DNA from: DASXMT01 sp963781305
GTDB lineage: Bacteria; Actinomycetota; Acidimicrobiia; Acidimicrobiales; RAAP-2
DNA: 64,000 nt
Reading direction: 5' to 3'
NCBI GenBank assembly: GCA_963781305.1
Contig: CAWAFL010000013.1
Coordinates: 558,001 to 622,000, forward strand
The stretch's first letter is position 1. Every line of letters begins with the position of its first letter. The position numbers and the translations under genes are program-made. Below the pieces are notes generated by a model, which made no database searches, was not told where the DNA came from, and worked only from the letters and a program-made list of their open reading frames with translations. This document shows positions 62,134-64,000 of this stretch, piece after piece.

Positions 62134-63085
62134 GCGACCGGTACGGCTTCGAGCGTTCGGCCGGGCCATCGCCGACTGGGGTCGATCCGGCACCAACGAG
62201 AGGGGTGAGGGCGTCGGAGACGACGCCCTCGACGCTGGCCCCGGAGTCAACACCGGTTGGTTGCGGCCCGAGCTCCCTTGGCGGCATACGAGGGATCCCT
62301 GGGCCATCCTGGTCAGCGAGGTCATGGCCCAGCAGACGCAGGTCGGGCGGGTGATACCCGCCTACGAGCGGTTCATGCAACGCTTTCCGATCCCGTCATC
62401 CTGCGCCGATGCCCCGCTGGGTGACGTGCTCCGAGCGTGGGCGGGCCTCGGGTACAACCGGCGAGCCCGATTCTTACACAGCGCTGCCCAAGCCATCGTC
62501 GCCGACCACGAGGGCCGCGTGCCGAACAAGTTGGTGGACCTGTTGGCCCTGCCCGGCGTGGGCGAGTACACGGCTCGGGCGGTCATGGTCTTCGCATACG
62601 AGGCTGATATCGGCGTGGTCGACACCAACGCCGGACGGGTCCTTTCCCGAGCGGTGGCCGGCCGGGTGCTCACCAGGCCCGAGGCCCAGGCTCTGGTCGA
62701 CGCCATGGTCCCACCAGGCCAGGGTTGGTTGTTCGGCCAGTCCCTACTCGACTTGGGTGCCCTCGTCTGTGCCGGTGGCAATCCGGCCTGTCATCGATGC
62801 CCGGTGCGCCGCCGGTGCCGGTGGGCGGCCGCAGGCCACTCCCATCCCGACCCGGCCCGCGGCTCGGCCGGCGTATCGGTGGCCCAATCGGCGTTCCACG
62901 GTTCCGATCGCCAGGGGCGAGGGCGCCTGGTGGATGCGCTTTGTCATGGACCAGTGCACTCGGTGGACCTGGCCGAGGTGATGGGCTGGCCCGACGACGG
63001 GGAGCGCGCCCGCCGGGTGGCATCCGAGCTGGCAGCGGAGGGGTTGGTCCGACACCGCCGGTCCGGGCTGTTCGAGCTGCCGTGA
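62111..63085 (+). CDS. mutY: A/G-specific adenine glycosylase
   Basis: 324 residues. DNA repair enzyme removing A opposite 8-oxoG. LPWRHTRDPWAILVSEVMAQQTQ contains the catalytic Glu; the helix-hairpin-helix LPGVGEYTARAV is followed by VVDTNAGRVLSR (catalytic Asp), and the 4Fe-4S cluster pattern C-x6-C-x2-C-x5-C is in CAGGNPACHRCPVRRRC. An insertion of about 30 residues precedes LPWR, and the C-terminal NUDIX-like domain is reduced to a winged-helix-like tail, as in other actinobacterial MutY proteins. ATG overlaps the MaoC gene. Confidence 0.93.
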   Translation: MPTTSGAERPVRLRAFGRAIADWGRSGTNERGEGVGDDALDAGPGVNTGWLRPELPWRHTRDPWAILVSEVMAQQTQVGRVIPAYERFMQRFPIPSSCADAPLGDVLRAWAGLGYNRRARFLHSAAQAIVADHEGRVPNKLVDLLALPGVGEYTARAVMVFAYEADIGVVDTNAGRVLSRAVAGRVLTRPEAQALVDAMVPPGQGWLFGQSLLDLGALVCAGGNPACHRCPVRRRCRWAAAGHSHPDPARGSAGVSVAQSAFHGSDRQGRGRLVDALCHGPVHSVDLAEVMGWPDDGERARRVASELAAEGLVRHRRSGLFELP

Positions 63086-63106
63086 CCCTGCTGACGCTGC
63101 TGACGC

Positions 63107-63976
63107 TCAGTCGGCCAAAAAGGCGATGATGTGGTCGTTGACCTCATCGGGTTTTTCGACCTGGAGGAAGTGACCGGTCCCCTCGACGATCACCACCTTC
63201 GACCCGGGCGCCAGGAACTCGGCGACCGGCCCGATGGTGTCCACTCCCATGCACCCGTCGTCTGCGCCGTGAAGATACAGCGTCGGTTGTGGCGCTGTGG
63301 TGCCCGCAGCCGCTTGGGCCGCGGCTGCCTCGGCGAGCTCGGGAGGTCCGGAGAACATCGACCGGTAGTACCCGATCGCTGCGGCCAGCCCCTCGGGCGT
63401 GCCGATGGACTCCTTGACCCGGGCCACGTCCCAGGACCCGTCGAAGCCTGGCGACCAGTCGGCCCACAGGCGATCGATGAAGGCGTAGTCGTCGAGACCA
63501 ACGGCATAGTCGGCCAACGGGCTCTGGAAGAAGAACACATACCAACTGCGACGCAGCTGGTCGTACCGGAAGAACCCGTCGGCCATCGAGCCTTGGGGGG
63601 CCACCGCCGCGGTCACCGCCCGTCGCCATCGATCCGGCTGGTAGGCGGCCGCTCCGTACGTGGCGAACGCTCCCCAGTCGTGACCGATGATGACAGCGTC
63701 GTCGCCACCACCCAGCGCCTCGTGCAATGCACATGCATCGAGCGCCAGCGTCCCGGTGTCGTAGCGGCCGTCAGCTGGGACGGCGGTGGGGGCGTAGCCC
63801 CGAAGAAATGGCGCCACGGCGTGATAGCCGGCGTCAGCCAACCGGGGGAGGAGATAGCGCCAGGTGTGCGCGGTGTCGGGGAATCCGTGCAGGCACAGGG
63901 CCAGGGGACCCTCGACGGGGCCCTCATCCAGGTAGGCGAACTCCACGCCGTTGGCCGAGATGGTCGGATGGCTCAT
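63107..63976 (-). CDS. alpha/beta hydrolase (epoxide hydrolase-like)
   Basis: 289 residues. LHGFPDTAHTW (oxyanion), IIGHDWGAFATYGAA with Asp as nucleophile, a cap domain with the Trp/Tyr-rich RRSWYVFFFQSP, and EGTGHFLQVEKPDEV with the final His. An epoxide hydrolase or related esterase. Complete, with the start 24 bases inside the window end. Convergent with mutY. Confidence 0.92.
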   Translation of the reverse strand: MSHPTISANGVEFAYLDEGPVEGPLALCLHGFPDTAHTWRYLLPRLADAGYHAVAPFLRGYAPTAVPADGRYDTGTLALDACALHEALGGGDDAVIIGHDWGAFATYGAAAYQPDRWRRAVTAAVAPQGSMADGFFRYDQLRRSWYVFFFQSPLADYAVGLDDYAFIDRLWADWSPGFDGSWDVARVKESIGTPEGLAAAIGYYRSMFSGPPELAEAAAAQAAAGTTAPQPTLYLHGADDGCMGVDTIGPVAEFLAPGSKVVIVEGTGHFLQVEKPDEVNDHIIAFLAD

Positions 63977-64000
63977 CGGGCGAAGATAGCCCGGGCAGGG

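Overview
The window is G+C-rich bacterial chromosome from an actinobacterium. The main evidence is the run argS-lysA-hom-thrC-rho-rpmE-prfA-prmC-sua5 at 22.4-33.3 kb, which is the order known from mycobacteria and relatives. Other support comes from DesK/DesR-type and DrrAB-type ABC systems, a DUF222/HNH (13E12-type) gene, a VDV-nonapeptide repeat gene next to an RDD gene, and frequent GTG/TTG starts with 4-base overlaps. Assignment below phylum is not supported by sequence alone; a deep lineage such as Acidimicrobiia is only a guess. No phage, insertion sequence, CRISPR array or rRNA was seen.

Layout. 0-3.3 kb: end of a DEAD-box helicase, then an overlapping trio (PIG-L deacetylase, class I glutamine amidotransferase, hemolysin-III-like membrane protein). 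3.5-6.2 kb: aconitase. 6.3-9.1 kb: a DrrAB-type exporter divergent from a MarR regulator with a clear operator. 9.2-12.8 kb: ABC transporter plus DesK-like kinase and NarL-type regulator, preceded by a duplicated operator-like element. 12.9-17.3 kb: aldo/keto reductase, VOC protein, SLOG protein, and a Fur-family regulator divergent from a catalase. 17.7-21.8 kb: accessory stretch with a VOC protein and a 55-residue partner, a frameshifted 27-bp-repeat gene coupled to an RDD membrane protein, a lipoprotein hydrolase and a DUF1622 protein, ending at tRNA-Arg(CCG). 22.4-33.3 kb: conserved amino-acid and translation cluster, with thrB missing from its usual slot.

33.4-37.6 kb: leuB-ilvE-cimA, the citramalate route to isoleucine. 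A 15-codon leader peptide ending in Ile-Val-Phe-Ile-Ile-Glu, followed by two terminator-like hairpins, lies upstream. I read this as a ribosome-mediated attenuator, then a 153-bp CACGCAG microsatellite. 37.8-42.2 kb: hydrolase, acyl-CoA dehydrogenase and HNH gene. 42.5-47.4 kb: a FadA5-like steroid thiolase, an EchA19-like enoyl-CoA hydratase, a hotdog protein and an acyl-CoA ligase. The two steroid-type promoters carry matching KstR-like operators over their -10 boxes. 47.5-52.7 kb: Lgt-like membrane protein, SDR, and two tandem NlpC/P60 cell-wall hydrolases. 52.8-56.7 kb: dienelactone hydrolase, DUF885 protein, MFS exporter. 56.9-62.1 kb: a CitE/malyl-CoA-lyase-like protein, a methylsuccinyl-CoA-dehydrogenase-like protein and a MaoC hydratase, which together look like the later steps of the ethylmalonyl-CoA pathway. 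MutY and an alpha/beta hydrolase close the window.

A window-wide peculiarity is that many intergenic gaps hold short tandem duplications (units of 7 to 53 bp), often starting at or inside the 3' end of a gene. Coordinates were read by eye; starts with competing codons are flagged.
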